64,000 bases of DNA from Streptomyces sp. ISL-94. GTDB taxonomy: Bacteria > Actinomycetota > Actinomycetes > Streptomycetales > Streptomycetaceae. Position numbers and translations under genes: made by a program. The notes under the pieces were generated by a model, which saw only the letters and a program-made list of their open reading frames with translations, did no database searches and was not told where the DNA came from. The stretch spans positions 47,747 through 111,746 of the forward strand of contig NZ_JAGGOZ010000098.1 of the NCBI RefSeq assembly GCF_018614075.1, in the 5' to 3' direction. Below are positions 20,779-47,734 of the stretch, piece by piece (within the stretch, counting starts at the first letter, position 1; each line of letters starts with the position of its first letter).

Positions 20779-20782
<4 letters not shown>
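16100..20782 (-). CDS. kirAIII: Hybrid NRPS-PKS KirAIII-like (C-A-T-KS), glycine incorporation
   Basis: A 1,560-residue protein. Order: N-terminal docking helix (1-45); condensation domain (about 55-490, HHLITDG catalytic motif); adenylation domain (about 510-1000, YTSGSTGEPKG and NMYGPTETT); carrier (about 1060, GFDSIG, ACP-like rather than GGHSL); KS (about 1145-1553) with TACSSS, HGTGT and GHLEAA. By eye the A-domain pocket reads D-I-L-Q-L-G-M-I-W, one change from the textbook glycine code DILQLGLIW. It therefore probably activates glycine and joins it to the polyketide from KirAII as an amide. The protein stops right after the KS, so the rest of that module (DH-KR-ACP) is at the start of KirAIV. 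The ATG overlaps the kirAII stop by four bases (ATGA). Confidence 0.93.
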
Positions 20783-34065
<13,283 letters not shown>

Positions 34066-34122
34066 GTGTTCTCTCCTGGTGGTCGGCGATGCGGGGGCGT
34101 GATCGGGCCCGGCCGCGCCGGG

Positions 34123-40191
<6,069 letters not shown>

Positions 40192-40343
40192 ATGGACACC
40201 CGTCCGGCTGCGGTACGCCCGGCGGCCGCTGCGGGCCGACGCGCGCCCCGGCCTGGATGCGGCCACGACTGATGACAGCGCTGAATCATCTACATCCCCC
40301 CGATGCATTCCCTGAAGACCTGTCTAGCACACCGGCCGCCAAA

Positions 40344-40364
40344 GTAGTTGATCATTGAAACTAC
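40344..40364. promoter_or_regulatory. Operator-like palindromic element, copy 1
   Basis: A 21-base element with perfect six-base arms GTAGTT and AACTAC around the nine-base centre GATCATTGA. Twenty of its 21 bases recur 58 bases away at 40402-40422. Such spaced, conserved, symmetrical elements in a divergent promoter usually bind a dimeric regulator; which one is unknown. Confidence 0.7.
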
Positions 40365-40401
40365 TCACGCCGGGGCCTGGATAGCACAGTGAACCACTAA
40401 T

Positions 40402-40422
40402 GTGGTTGATCATTGAAACTAC
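40402..40422. promoter_or_regulatory. Operator-like palindromic element, copy 2
   Basis: Second copy, arms GTGGTT and AACTAC around the same GATCATTGA centre; one base differs from copy 1. Its left arm also forms the perfect inverted repeat AACCAC-TAAT-GTGGTT at 40392-40407. Confidence 0.7.
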
Positions 40423-40519
40423 CCTTGGCTCGACCCCTTTCCGCGTCACCGGAATTCGAGGGCCGACGACAATGAATCGTGGATGATCACGCCTGGTTAC
40501 GCAAGTGAAGGGGTCGCCA

Positions 40520-41353
40520 GTGTCAGGAATTCCAGAGCCGGTTCTCGGCATCCACCATCCGGAACGGAAACCCGGTCCGACCTGGCCGGACGGCGCGATC
40601 CCCGGCCCCCGCACGGGGTCGGGGCCGAGGCCGCGCCCCGACGCCGGGGGGTCCGACCTACTCGTCGGTACGCTGCCGGACGTCGTGATCGTGGAGCTGT
40701 TCGCCGATCCCCCGGACATCCACCTCTACCCGGAGGAAGCGGACAGGGTGAAGCGCGCGGTCGACAGGCGCCGACGCGAATTCGCCACCGTCCGGCTGTG
40801 CGCCCGCACGGCCCTGGCCCGGCTCGGGGTGCCGCCCGGGCCGATCCTCCCCGGCCCCGCCGGGGCGCCGGCCTGGCCCGAGGGTGTCGCGGGCAGCATG
40901 ACCCACTGCCCCGGCTACCGGGCCGCGGCGGTGGCCAGGACCGCGACGGTCGCCGCGGTCGGGATCGACGCCGAACCGAATTCCGCGCTGCCCAGGGGCG
41001 TCGAGAGGATGGTGGCCTCACCCGAGGAACGGCGCATGCTGGACCGTCTCACCCTGTCCCATCCCGCCGTGGCCTGGGACAGGCTGCTGTTCAGCGCGAA
41101 GGAGAGCACGTACAAGACCTGCTTCCCGCTGATGGGCCGGCTGATGGATTTCAGCGACTGCACCATCACCCCCGATCCGGAGCGGGGCACCTTCAGCAGT
41201 TCCCTGCACGTGCCCGGCCCGGCGGTCGGCGGGCGCCGGGTGAACACCTTCACCGGTCACTGGCGAACCGTCGTCCGGGAGGGCGTCGAGTACGTGGCGA
41301 CGGGGATCGCCGTACCGGCCGCCCCCGCACCCGCGATGTCCGGTGACCGGTGA
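40520..41353 (+). CDS. kirP: 4'-phosphopantetheinyl transferase, EntD type
   Basis: Moves the phosphopantetheine arm of CoA onto the carrier-protein serines of the assembly line. About 277 residues. Family motifs are visible in order: GSMTHCPGY, VGIDAEP (Mg-binding Asp and Glu) and FSAKESTYK (catalytic Glu/Lys). This is the actinomycete EntD/Sfp-like length. I chose GTG at 40520 because GAAGGGG ends six bases before it; another GTG at 40505 has no ribosome binding site. It is the first gene on the plus strand, opposite kirAI, and is probably expressed with the synthases. KirP is the kirromycin counterpart. Confidence 0.9.
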   Translation: MSGIPEPVLGIHHPERKPGPTWPDGAIPGPRTGSGPRPRPDAGGSDLLVGTLPDVVIVELFADPPDIHLYPEEADRVKRAVDRRRREFATVRLCARTALARLGVPPGPILPGPAGAPAWPEGVAGSMTHCPGYRAAAVARTATVAAVGIDAEPNSALPRGVERMVASPEERRMLDRLTLSHPAVAWDRLLFSAKESTYKTCFPLMGRLMDFSDCTITPDPERGTFSSSLHVPGPAVGGRRVNTFTGHWRTVVREGVEYVATGIAVPAAPAPAMSGDR

Positions 41354-41555
41354 CGGCAAGCCGCATTCCGGCCACTGCCGACGCCTGGCCGAAATGCACA
41401 GGAGAGCAAGTGCATTCCCCCGGGGGGCTCCGTAGGAATTCAGCCAAATAACTCGTCGAGCCCCGCGCGACCGTCCCGCAGGAGGCCGCCGGGTTAATGG
41501 CCGGAACTCGATCACACCCTTGGAGGGCCCATCGTGCGCCAGTAGGGTGATCGAC

Positions 41556-42335
41556 ATGCTGCAAGAAGTAAAAGGAACGCAATATTTGACGGCCCTTCGC
41601 GAGGGCGGTTCGCTTCCCGGTATCGTCGAGGCCGACAACGACGGCACGTATGTCGTCAAGTTTCGGGGAGCCGGCCAGGGGAGCGCAGCCCTCGTCGCCG
41701 AGATCGTGGTCGGCGAGCTCGGCCGCCACCTCGGCATCCGGGTCCCCGACCTGGTCCTCCTCGACGTGGACGCCGAACTGGCCCGCCGCGAGCCGGACCA
41801 GGAGGTGCAACAGCTCCTCCAGGCCAGCACAGGCCCCAACTTGGCCATGGACTTCCTGCCCGGCTCGGTCGGCTACGACGGTATCGCCTGGCGGGCGCCG
41901 GCCGAGGAGGCCGCCCGCATCTACTGGATGGACGCCCTGACAGCCAATGTGGACCGCACCTGGTCCAACCCCAACCTCCTCATCTGGCACCGCCAGTTGT
42001 GGGCGATCGACCACGGAGCGGCGCTGATCTTCCAGCACTCGTGGCCGGCAGTGGACGGCTGGGCCAACCGGGACTACGGACTGGGCTCGCACGTCCTGTC
42101 CGAGCGGGTGTCCACACTGAAGCCCCCGGTCCTCGAAGCCCTCGACGCCGAGCTGGCCGCCCTCGTGACGCCGCAGGCGCTGGAGCGGATCCTCGGACTC
42201 GTGCCCGACGACTTCCTGGTCAACATGAACTCGGCGAACGGCGCGGACCCGCAAACCCTGCGCGCACGCTACTGCGAATACCTGCTGGCCCGTCTCACCG
42301 GCGAGCGTGCCTGGTGGCCGGAGGCGGCGGCATGA
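41556..42335 (+). CDS. HipA-like kinase-fold protein
   Basis: About 259 residues from ATG 41556, preceded by AGGGTGATCGAC. Visible HipA/PI3K-like kinase signs are GTYVVKFRG (nucleotide-binding Lys), ALTANVDRTWSNPN (the catalytic N-x-D-R-x-x-x-N pattern) and WAIDHGAALIF (metal-binding Asp). It is shorter than classical HipA (about 440 residues) and matches small HipA-like proteins often paired with DUF3037. No HipB-type DNA-binding partner is seen. The substrate is unknown and a biosynthetic role is not evident; it may be a general gene embedded in the cluster. It overlaps the next gene by four bases (ATGA). Confidence 0.75.
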   Translation: MLQEVKGTQYLTALREGGSLPGIVEADNDGTYVVKFRGAGQGSAALVAEIVVGELGRHLGIRVPDLVLLDVDAELARREPDQEVQQLLQASTGPNLAMDFLPGSVGYDGIAWRAPAEEAARIYWMDALTANVDRTWSNPNLLIWHRQLWAIDHGAALIFQHSWPAVDGWANRDYGLGSHVLSERVSTLKPPVLEALDAELAALVTPQALERILGLVPDDFLVNMNSANGADPQTLRARYCEYLLARLTGERAWWPEAAA

Positions 42336-42727
42336 GCACTCACCTCTCCCCCTCCCTCGGTTTCGACTACGCGCTGCTGCAGGCCGTTCCCCGCGTGGAC
42401 CGCGGCGAGCGCATCAACGTCGGCGCACTGCTCTACTGCAAGCAGGCCGACTTCCTCGCGGCCGAGATCCACATCGACCCCGCACGCCTACGCGCCCTGG
42501 ACCCCGAGGTCGACCTGACCGGTGTCACCGACGCCCTCGAGGCGATCCGCGCCATCTGTGCGGGCGAACCGAAGGCCGGCCAGGCCGGCGCCGGCACGCT
42601 GCGCTCGCGGTTCGGCTGGCTGACCGCCCCGCGCAGCGCGGTCGTCCAGACCGGACCGGTGCACGGAGGCCTCACGGCCGACCCGACGGCCGAATTGGAC
42701 CGGCTGATGAACCGTCTGGTGCGCTGA
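42332..42727 (+). CDS. DUF3037-family protein
   Basis: 131 residues beginning with the family-typical stretch FDYALLQAVPRVDRGERINVG. Function unknown. It starts inside the stop of the HipA-like gene (ATGA), so the two are translationally coupled and probably work together, as this pairing recurs in other bacteria. No membrane segment or signal peptide is seen. Confidence 0.75.
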   Translation: MSTHLSPSLGFDYALLQAVPRVDRGERINVGALLYCKQADFLAAEIHIDPARLRALDPEVDLTGVTDALEAIRAICAGEPKAGQAGAGTLRSRFGWLTAPRSAVVQTGPVHGGLTADPTAELDRLMNRLVR

Positions 42728-42775
42728 GCCGCCGCCCTCCCGCACCACCGCCCGCCCCCGTACCGAGGACACCAC

Positions 42776-44129
42776 ATGCAGGACATCATCGATGCCGTCG
42801 TGAGCGGGGAAGGGGTGCGGGAGGACTTCGCCGCGCTCGCCCTCCCCGATGCGTACCGGGCCGTCACCTTGCACAAGGACGAGACGGACCTGTTCGCGGG
42901 GCTCGCCACCCGCGACAAGGATCCGCGCAAGTCGGTGCACCTGGACGAGGTGCCGGTGCCCGAACTCGGGCCGGGTGAGGCCCTGGTGGCCGTCATGGCC
43001 TCCTCGGTCAACTACAACACCGTCTGGTCGGCCCTCTTCGAACCGCTGCCGACCTTCGGTTTCCTGGAGCGCTACGGCAGGCTCAGCGAGCTCACCAGGC
43101 GCCACGACCTGCCGTACCACGTCATAGGCTCCGACCTCGCGGGAGTCGTCCTGCGCACGGGGCCGGGCGTGCACGCTTGGAAGCCCGGTGACGAGGTCGT
43201 CGCACACTGCCTCTCGGTCGAACTGGAGGCGCCGGACGGCCACGACGACGCGATGCTCGACCCCGAGCAGCGCATCTGGGGCTACGAGACGAATTTCGGC
43301 GGCCTGGCGGAGATCGCCCTGGTGAAGTCCACCCAGCTGATGCCCAAGCCCCGGCACCTGAGCTGGGAGGAGGCCGCTTCCCCCGGGGCTGGTCGCCTCC
43401 ACCGCGTACCGCCAGCTGGTCTCCCGCAACGGCGCGGGCATGAAGCAGGGCGACAACGTCCTGATCTGGGGCGCGGGCGGCGGACTCGGCTCGTACGCCA
43501 CCCAGTTCGCCCTCGCCGGCGGCGCCAACCCCGTCTGTGTGGTCTCCAGCGCGCAGAAGGCCGACATCTGCCGGGCGATGGGCGCGACCGCGGTCATCGA
43601 CCGCAACGCTGAGGGCTACAAGTTCTGGAAGGACGAGCACACCCAGGACCCGAAGGAGTGGAAGCGCTTCGGCAAGCGCATCCGCGAGCTGACCGGCGGC
43701 GAGGACGTGGACATCGTCTTCGAGCACCCGGGCCGCGAGACCTTCGGCGCGAGCGTCTACGTCACCCGCAAGGGCGGCACGATCGTCACCTGCGCCTCGA
43801 CCTCCGGCTACAACCACGCGTACGACAACCGCTACCTGTGGATGTCCCTCAAGAAGATCGTCGGATCCCACTTCGCGAACTACCGGGAATCCTGGGAGTC
43901 GAACCGGCTGATCTCCAAGGGCAGGATCCACCCCACGCTGTCGAAGGTCTACCCGCTGGAGGACACCGGCCAGGCCCTGTACGACGTCCACCGCAACCTG
44001 CACCACGGCAAGGTCGGCGTCCTCGCGCTGGCCCCCGAGGAGGGCCTGGGCGTCCGCGACCACGAACTGCGGGCCCAACACCTCGACGCCATCAACCGCT
44101 TCCGGGTGCCGGCGCCGCCGTCCGCCTGA
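42776..44129 (+). CDS. kirN: Crotonyl-CoA carboxylase/reductase, with a one-base frameshift
   Basis: Makes ethylmalonyl-CoA from crotonyl-CoA, CO2 and NADPH, the extender for the ethyl branch. The N-terminal part (42776-43381) has the family stretches ASSVNYNTVWSALFEP, YHVIGSDLAGVV and WGYETNFGGLAE. The C-terminal part (43383-44129) has the NADPH motif WGAGGGLGSYATQFA and ends normally. The two are in different frames: the run of five C and four G at 43380-43388 has one base too many. Removing it gives a continuous protein of about 450 residues, the normal length, reading SPGLVASTAYRQLVS across the join. It is either a true mutation or a sequencing error in the homopolymer. An inverted repeat follows the stop. 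Confidence 0.85.
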
Positions 44130-44145
44130 CCCTGCCGCTCGGCCA

Positions 44146-44184
44146 CGGGCTGCCACCACGCCTTCGGGCACCGGTGGCAGCCCG
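44146..44184 (+). terminator. Inverted repeat after the crotonyl-CoA carboxylase/reductase
   Basis: Perfect 12-base stem CGGGCTGCCACC / GGTGGCAGCCCG (44146-44157 and 44173-44184) with a 15-base loop, 17 bases after the stop. There is no clear T tract, as is common in Streptomyces. Confidence 0.7.
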
Positions 44185-44231
44185 TTCGCATGCGCGCCCC
44201 GCGGCGCGGCCGCCTTCCCTGAATGCGTTTC

Positions 44232-44267
44232 AGATACATCTCCGTATTGAGATACAGTCTCGTATCT
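44232..44267. promoter_or_regulatory. Twin TetR-type operator repeats before the TetR gene
   Basis: Two tandem 18-base sites. The second (44250-44267) is AGATAC-N6-GTATCT with perfect arms; the first (44232-44249) is AGATAC-N6-GTATTG, with a weaker right arm. They sit just ahead of the Shine-Dalgarno of the TetR gene, the usual place for autoregulation, and probably control the TetR-exporter pair. Confidence 0.7.
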
Positions 44268-44294
44268 GGGAAGCGTGTCAAGGAGGCGATCACC

Positions 44295-44984
44295 ATCACC
44301 AAGCGACTCACCCGGCAGCAGAGCCGGCAGGTCACCCGCGAGCAGATCCTTCAGTCGGCGGCCGCACTCTTCGCCGGCCAGGGGGTCAGCGGAACCTCGG
44401 TGGAGCAGATCGTCGAGGCCGCCGGGTACACCCGGGGCGCCTTCTACGGCAACTTCGAGGGCAAGCACGAGCTCGTCCTCGCCCTGCTCGAACACCGGAC
44501 CCAGCACGAGCTGGAAGAGATCCAGGCGATGAGCCGCGAGGCGGCCACCTTCGAGGAGATGCTCGACCACCTCCGCTCCTGGCACCGCCGGCGTGACGAG
44601 AACCTCGCCAGCTGGCTCGCCCTGCGCACCGAACTCTGGCTCTACGGACTGCGCGACCCGGAGCTGCTGCCTGTCCTGGCGGACCGCGAGCGCCGCTCCC
44701 GGGAGGCGATCGCCCAGTCGCTGGAGCAGGGATTCACCGCGCGCGGCGTGACCACGCCGGCTCCCGTGGAGCTGCTGGCGCTGATCGTGCACGCGCTGGA
44801 CGACGGACTGTCCATCCAGCGCGTGCTCTCCCCCGCCGACAGCGGCACGGACTCCGTCGTGGACGTGGTGGAGCTCCTGATGAAGTCCTGGACCGCACTC
44901 GCCCGCAGCACCGCAACCGCTGCCGAACCCACCGCGGCACCCACCGCCGAACCCCCGATCGAGAACCTGGAGAAGAACCCATGA
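44295..44984 (+). CDS. TetR-family transcriptional regulator
   Basis: About 229 residues. The N-terminal helix-turn-helix is typical: REQILQSAAALFAGQGVSG followed by VEQIVEAAGYTRGAFYGNF. The C-terminal ligand domain is not diagnostic. The start is odd. AAGGAGG at 44280-44286 is the only good ribosome binding site, yet no in-frame ATG, GTG or TTG follows at usable distance; ATC at 44295 has ideal spacing. The alternative ATG at 44223 has no ribosome binding site and would put the operator repeats inside the gene. It ends in an ATGA overlap with the exporter gene, so it is most likely the local repressor of that exporter, released by a cluster product or intermediate. Confidence 0.85.
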   Translation: MTKRLTRQQSRQVTREQILQSAAALFAGQGVSGTSVEQIVEAAGYTRGAFYGNFEGKHELVLALLEHRTQHELEEIQAMSREAATFEEMLDHLRSWHRRRDENLASWLALRTELWLYGLRDPELLPVLADRERRSREAIAQSLEQGFTARGVTTPAPVELLALIVHALDDGLSIQRVLSPADSGTDSVVDVVELLMKSWTALARSTATAAEPTAAPTAEPPIENLEKNP

Positions 44985-46657
44985 ACAAGGCAGGGCAGGC
45001 AGAAAAGCCGGCGAACGCCGGCCCACCTGCCACCCCCGACGCGCCCGAGCCCGACCCGAAGCGGTGGCTCGCGCTGACCGTCCTGCTGGTCGCCACCTTC
45101 ATGGACCTGCTCGACGCCAACATCATCACCGTGGCGATCCCGAGCATCCAACGCGACCTCGGCGCCTCTACCGTCGCCATCCAGGCGATGACGGCCGGCT
45201 ACACCCTGAGCTTCGCGGTCCTGCTGATCACCGGCGGCCGGCTCGGCGACATCTTCGGCCGCAAGCGGATGTTCCTCATCGGCGTCAGCGGCTTCGTCCT
45301 CGCGTCGGCCATGTGCGCCGCCGCGCCCAGCACCGAATTACTCGTCCTCGCCCGCGCGCTCCAGGGGCTCACCGCCGCGATCATGGTGCCCCAGGTGCTC
45401 GCGCTCATCCACGTCTCCTTCGCCCCCCAGGAGATCGGCCGCGTCGTCAGCCTCTACGCGAGCATGGTCGGCCTGGCCATCGTCTCCGGTCCCCTCATCG
45501 GCGGCGCCCTGATCAGCTGGAGCCCGCTGGACCTCGGCTGGCGCAGCATCTTCGTGGTAAACCTGCCGGTCGGCATGGTGGCCCTGATCGGCGCCACGAA
45601 GTGGATGCGGGAATCGAGCTCCCCCCACGCGAAGCGCCTGGACATCATCGGCATGCTGCTGGTGATCCTCGGACTGCTGCTGCTCATGGTGCCACTGACC
45701 CTCGGCCGCGAACTCGACTGGCCGCTCTGGAGCATCGTCTCGCTCGTCGCCGCCGCCCCCGTCCTCGTGCTGTTCGTGGGCTACGAACGCCACAAGACCC
45801 GCAAGGACGGCTCGCCCCTGGTGACGCTGTCCCTGTTCAAGGTCCGCGCGTTCGGCGCCGGCATCGGCGTGCAGCTCCTCTTCAGCGCCATCCCCGCAGG
45901 CTTCTTCCTCAGCTGGACCCTCTACCTCCAGGCCGGCCTAGGCTGGTCGGCCCTGCACACGGGTCTGACCGCGATCCCGTTCTCCCTGTGCGTGCCGGTC
46001 GTCGGCGGTCTCGCCGTCCGCAAGTTCTCCCCGCTCTACGGCCGTTACTGCCTGCTCGCGGGGGCCGTCCTGATGTTCGCGGGCATCCTCTCCTATGCCT
46101 GGGCGGCCGACCACTTCGGTCCGGACATCACCTCCTGGCACGCGATCCCGTCCATGCTCCTGATCGGCTCCGGCATGGGTCTGCTCATGCCCCCGCTGAC
46201 GGCGCTGGTCCTCCGGGAGGTCCAGCCGCAGGAGGCCGGCGCCGCCTCCGGCATCATCAACGCCACCGGCCAGCTCGGTGCCGCGCTCGGCGTGGCGGTC
46301 ATCGGCAGCCTCTTCTTCGCGGCCCTCGCGGGCAACGCCGGGCCGCAGGCCGGACGGGTCGCCCCCACCGTGCAGTCGGTGTCGCCCCAGCAGGCCGCAG
46401 ACCTCCAGGAATGCGCGACCGAGGCACTCGGCCAGGACGACCTGGCCAAGGTTCCGGACACGTGCTCCGCCCTGGTGCAGGGCGCCGACGGCAGCACCCG
46501 GGATACGATCAATGGCGCGCTCGGCGAGATCCGCGCGAAGACGTTCGTGTCCACCTACAGCGAGACGCTGTACTGGGCGGCCGGTGGCCTCGTCCCGGTC
46601 ACCGCCCTCGTGCTGCTCCTGCCGCACCACCGGGTACGGCGGGAGGAAATGGCCTAG
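44981..46657 (+). CDS. MFS multidrug exporter, DHA2 family (14 membrane segments)
   Basis: 558 residues with a hydrophilic N-terminus and many hydrophobic helices. The loop motif GGRLGDIFGRKRMFLIG and the antiporter motif near GLAIVSGPLIGGALI mark a DHA2 drug:proton antiporter in the cytoplasmic membrane. ATG 44981 is preceded by GGAGAAGAACCC and overlaps the TetR stop. It is likely the export pump for the antibiotic, although its substrate cannot be read from sequence. Codon 120 is TTA (45338-45340), rare in Streptomyces, so its expression should need the bldA tRNA. Confidence 0.92.
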   Translation: MNKAGQAEKPANAGPPATPDAPEPDPKRWLALTVLLVATFMDLLDANIITVAIPSIQRDLGASTVAIQAMTAGYTLSFAVLLITGGRLGDIFGRKRMFLIGVSGFVLASAMCAAAPSTELLVLARALQGLTAAIMVPQVLALIHVSFAPQEIGRVVSLYASMVGLAIVSGPLIGGALISWSPLDLGWRSIFVVNLPVGMVALIGATKWMRESSSPHAKRLDIIGMLLVILGLLLLMVPLTLGRELDWPLWSIVSLVAAAPVLVLFVGYERHKTRKDGSPLVTLSLFKVRAFGAGIGVQLLFSAIPAGFFLSWTLYLQAGLGWSALHTGLTAIPFSLCVPVVGGLAVRKFSPLYGRYCLLAGAVLMFAGILSYAWAADHFGPDITSWHAIPSMLLIGSGMGLLMPPLTALVLREVQPQEAGAASGIINATGQLGAALGVAVIGSLFFAALAGNAGPQAGRVAPTVQSVSPQQAADLQECATEALGQDDLAKVPDTCSALVQGADGSTRDTINGALGEIRAKTFVSTYSETLYWAAGGLVPVTALVLLLPHHRVRREEMA

Positions 46658-46715
46658 TGCGCCCCGCCTCTGACGACCAGTCGCCCCCGAGAAGCACCTC
46701 TGGAGACCGCCCATC

Positions 46716-47051
46716 ATGAGCAGCAGCACGACCTATCAGGTCCTCACCCGGGGCAAGTTCGCGCCCCTCGACGAGGAGCAGCGCGCGGCGCTGCTCGCCA
46801 AGGTCGACGACCACGGTGTGCTCAGCGCCCGGTTCACCGAAGAGGGAACGGTGAACTACGAGCGCGGACTGCACGGGTTCACCTTCCGCGTGCTGATCCC
46901 CGCGACCGACGACGACACCGAGGAGCTCGTCCTGTCGCAGGCCGAGGAACTCGCCGTGGCGGCCGTCGCGAAGCTCGGCGCCGGATGCCTCGACCTCAAG
47001 TCGGTGTCCACCGACCTGGCCAGCATCAAGATCAAGCGGAAGGGGCGCTGA
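46716..47051 (+). CDS. Small DUF6204-like protein
   Basis: 111 residues starting MSSSTTYQVLTRGKFAPL and containing YERGLHGFTFRV, a pattern I associate with small actinomycete DUF6204 proteins of unknown function. TGGAG lies 10 bases before the ATG. It follows the exporter by 58 bases and may be cotranscribed. No role in the pathway is apparent. Confidence 0.7.
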   Translation: MSSSTTYQVLTRGKFAPLDEEQRAALLAKVDDHGVLSARFTEEGTVNYERGLHGFTFRVLIPATDDDTEELVLSQAEELAVAAVAKLGAGCLDLKSVSTDLASIKIKRKGR

Positions 47052-47066
47052 CCCCAAGGTCCCGGT

Positions 47067-47093
47067 CGGTGCGGCGCCCCGGGCGCCGCACCG
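47067..47093 (+). terminator. Strong hairpin between two small genes
   Basis: Perfect 12-base stem CGGTGCGGCGCC / GGCGCCGCACCG with a three-base loop, 15 bases after the DUF6204-like stop and 31 bases before the next start. It may terminate or attenuate transcription. Confidence 0.6.
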
Positions 47094-47124
47094 GCCCGCA
47101 CCGGCAGGAAGGCGGAACACTCTG

Positions 47125-47679
47125 ATGACACCTGACGAATTCACCCTCGTGATGTCCGACCCGACACTGCGCCGCGTCTTCTCCGCGGTCGCGCTCGGTT
47201 CGTCCACCTCGTCCGAGATCCTCACGGTCGCAGGGCTCGACACCCCGGTGGCGGCCAAGGCCATCGGGCAGCTGACCCGGACGGGTCTGCTCGTGCCCGA
47301 GGGCCGCGGCCGGCTCGTCGTCAACGAAGGCGCCGTGGAGGAGGCGGCGCAGACCGCGGCCCGCCGCCGGGACGAGGAGGCCGCCGCAGAGCAGCCCGAC
47401 GCCCAGCTGCGCGGCTTCGTACGCGAACGGGTGCTGGTGGGTTTGCCGGAAGAGGCCGACCACGAGGCGCGGCGCACGGTGCTGCGGCACGTGGGGGAGG
47501 CCACCTTCACCCCGGGCGAGGAGTACGACGAGCGCACGGTGACGGAGCGTCTGGAGCCATGGTGCGTGAGCGGTGTCCTCGACGCCGTGTCACTGCGCCG
47601 GGCCCTCGTCGACCTCGGGGTGCTGCGCCGGGAGTCGGGGCTGTACGGCCTCGCCGCCGCTCCGGTCGCCGCCGCCTGA
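47125..47679 (+). CDS. DUF2087-domain protein, probable DNA-binding regulator
   Basis: 184 residues. The N-terminal part (1-65) looks like a winged helix (TLRRVFSAVALG, AAKAIGQLTRTGLLV). The C-terminal part carries the DUF2087 pattern (RTVLRHVGEATFTPGEEYDE and LRRALVDLGVLRR). Proteins of this build are annotated as transcriptional regulators without known targets. GCAGGAAGGCGG lies just upstream of the ATG. It is the last plus-strand gene, facing kirCII across a strong palindrome. Whether it acts on this cluster is unknown. Confidence 0.75.
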   Translation: MTPDEFTLVMSDPTLRRVFSAVALGSSTSSEILTVAGLDTPVAAKAIGQLTRTGLLVPEGRGRLVVNEGAVEEAAQTAARRRDEEAAAEQPDAQLRGFVRERVLVGLPEEADHEARRTVLRHVGEATFTPGEEYDERTVTERLEPWCVSGVLDAVSLRRALVDLGVLRRESGLYGLAAAPVAAA

Positions 47680-47681
47680 CA

Positions 47682-47719
47682 CCGAGGGGCCCCCGTCCGG
47701 CCGGACGGGGGCCCCTCGG
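47682..47719. terminator. Bidirectional terminator between convergent genes
   Basis: A perfect 38-base palindrome, 19 bases per arm (CCGAGGGGCCCCCGTCCGG and its complement), lies between the stop of the DUF2087-like gene and the stop of kirCII on the opposite strand. It should stop transcription from both sides. Confidence 0.9.
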
Positions 47720-47734
47720 CCTTCGCTCGTTCTT

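Larger units (their letters stand above)
40192..40519. promoter_or_regulatory. Divergent control region between kirAI and kirP
   Basis: 328 bases, clearly less GC-rich than the flanks. The region holds the two palindromic repeats listed separately, and a perfect inverted repeat AACCAC-TAAT-GTGGTT (40392-40407) that overlaps the second of them. Each repeat is followed, in the kirAI direction, by TGTGCTA (minus strand of 40325-40331 and 40382-40388), which could be part of an extended -10 box. I see no convincing coding potential. It should hold the promoters for both the assembly-line operon and kirP. Confidence 0.75.

Noticed and set aside
40192..40308. Extended N-terminus of KirAI from ATG 40308
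   Set aside because: 39 Arg/Ser-rich residues without family similarity; the conserved domain begins just after 40191.
43440..44129. Separate 229-residue alcohol dehydrogenase-like gene
   Set aside because: It is the C-terminal half of the frameshifted crotonyl-CoA carboxylase/reductase.
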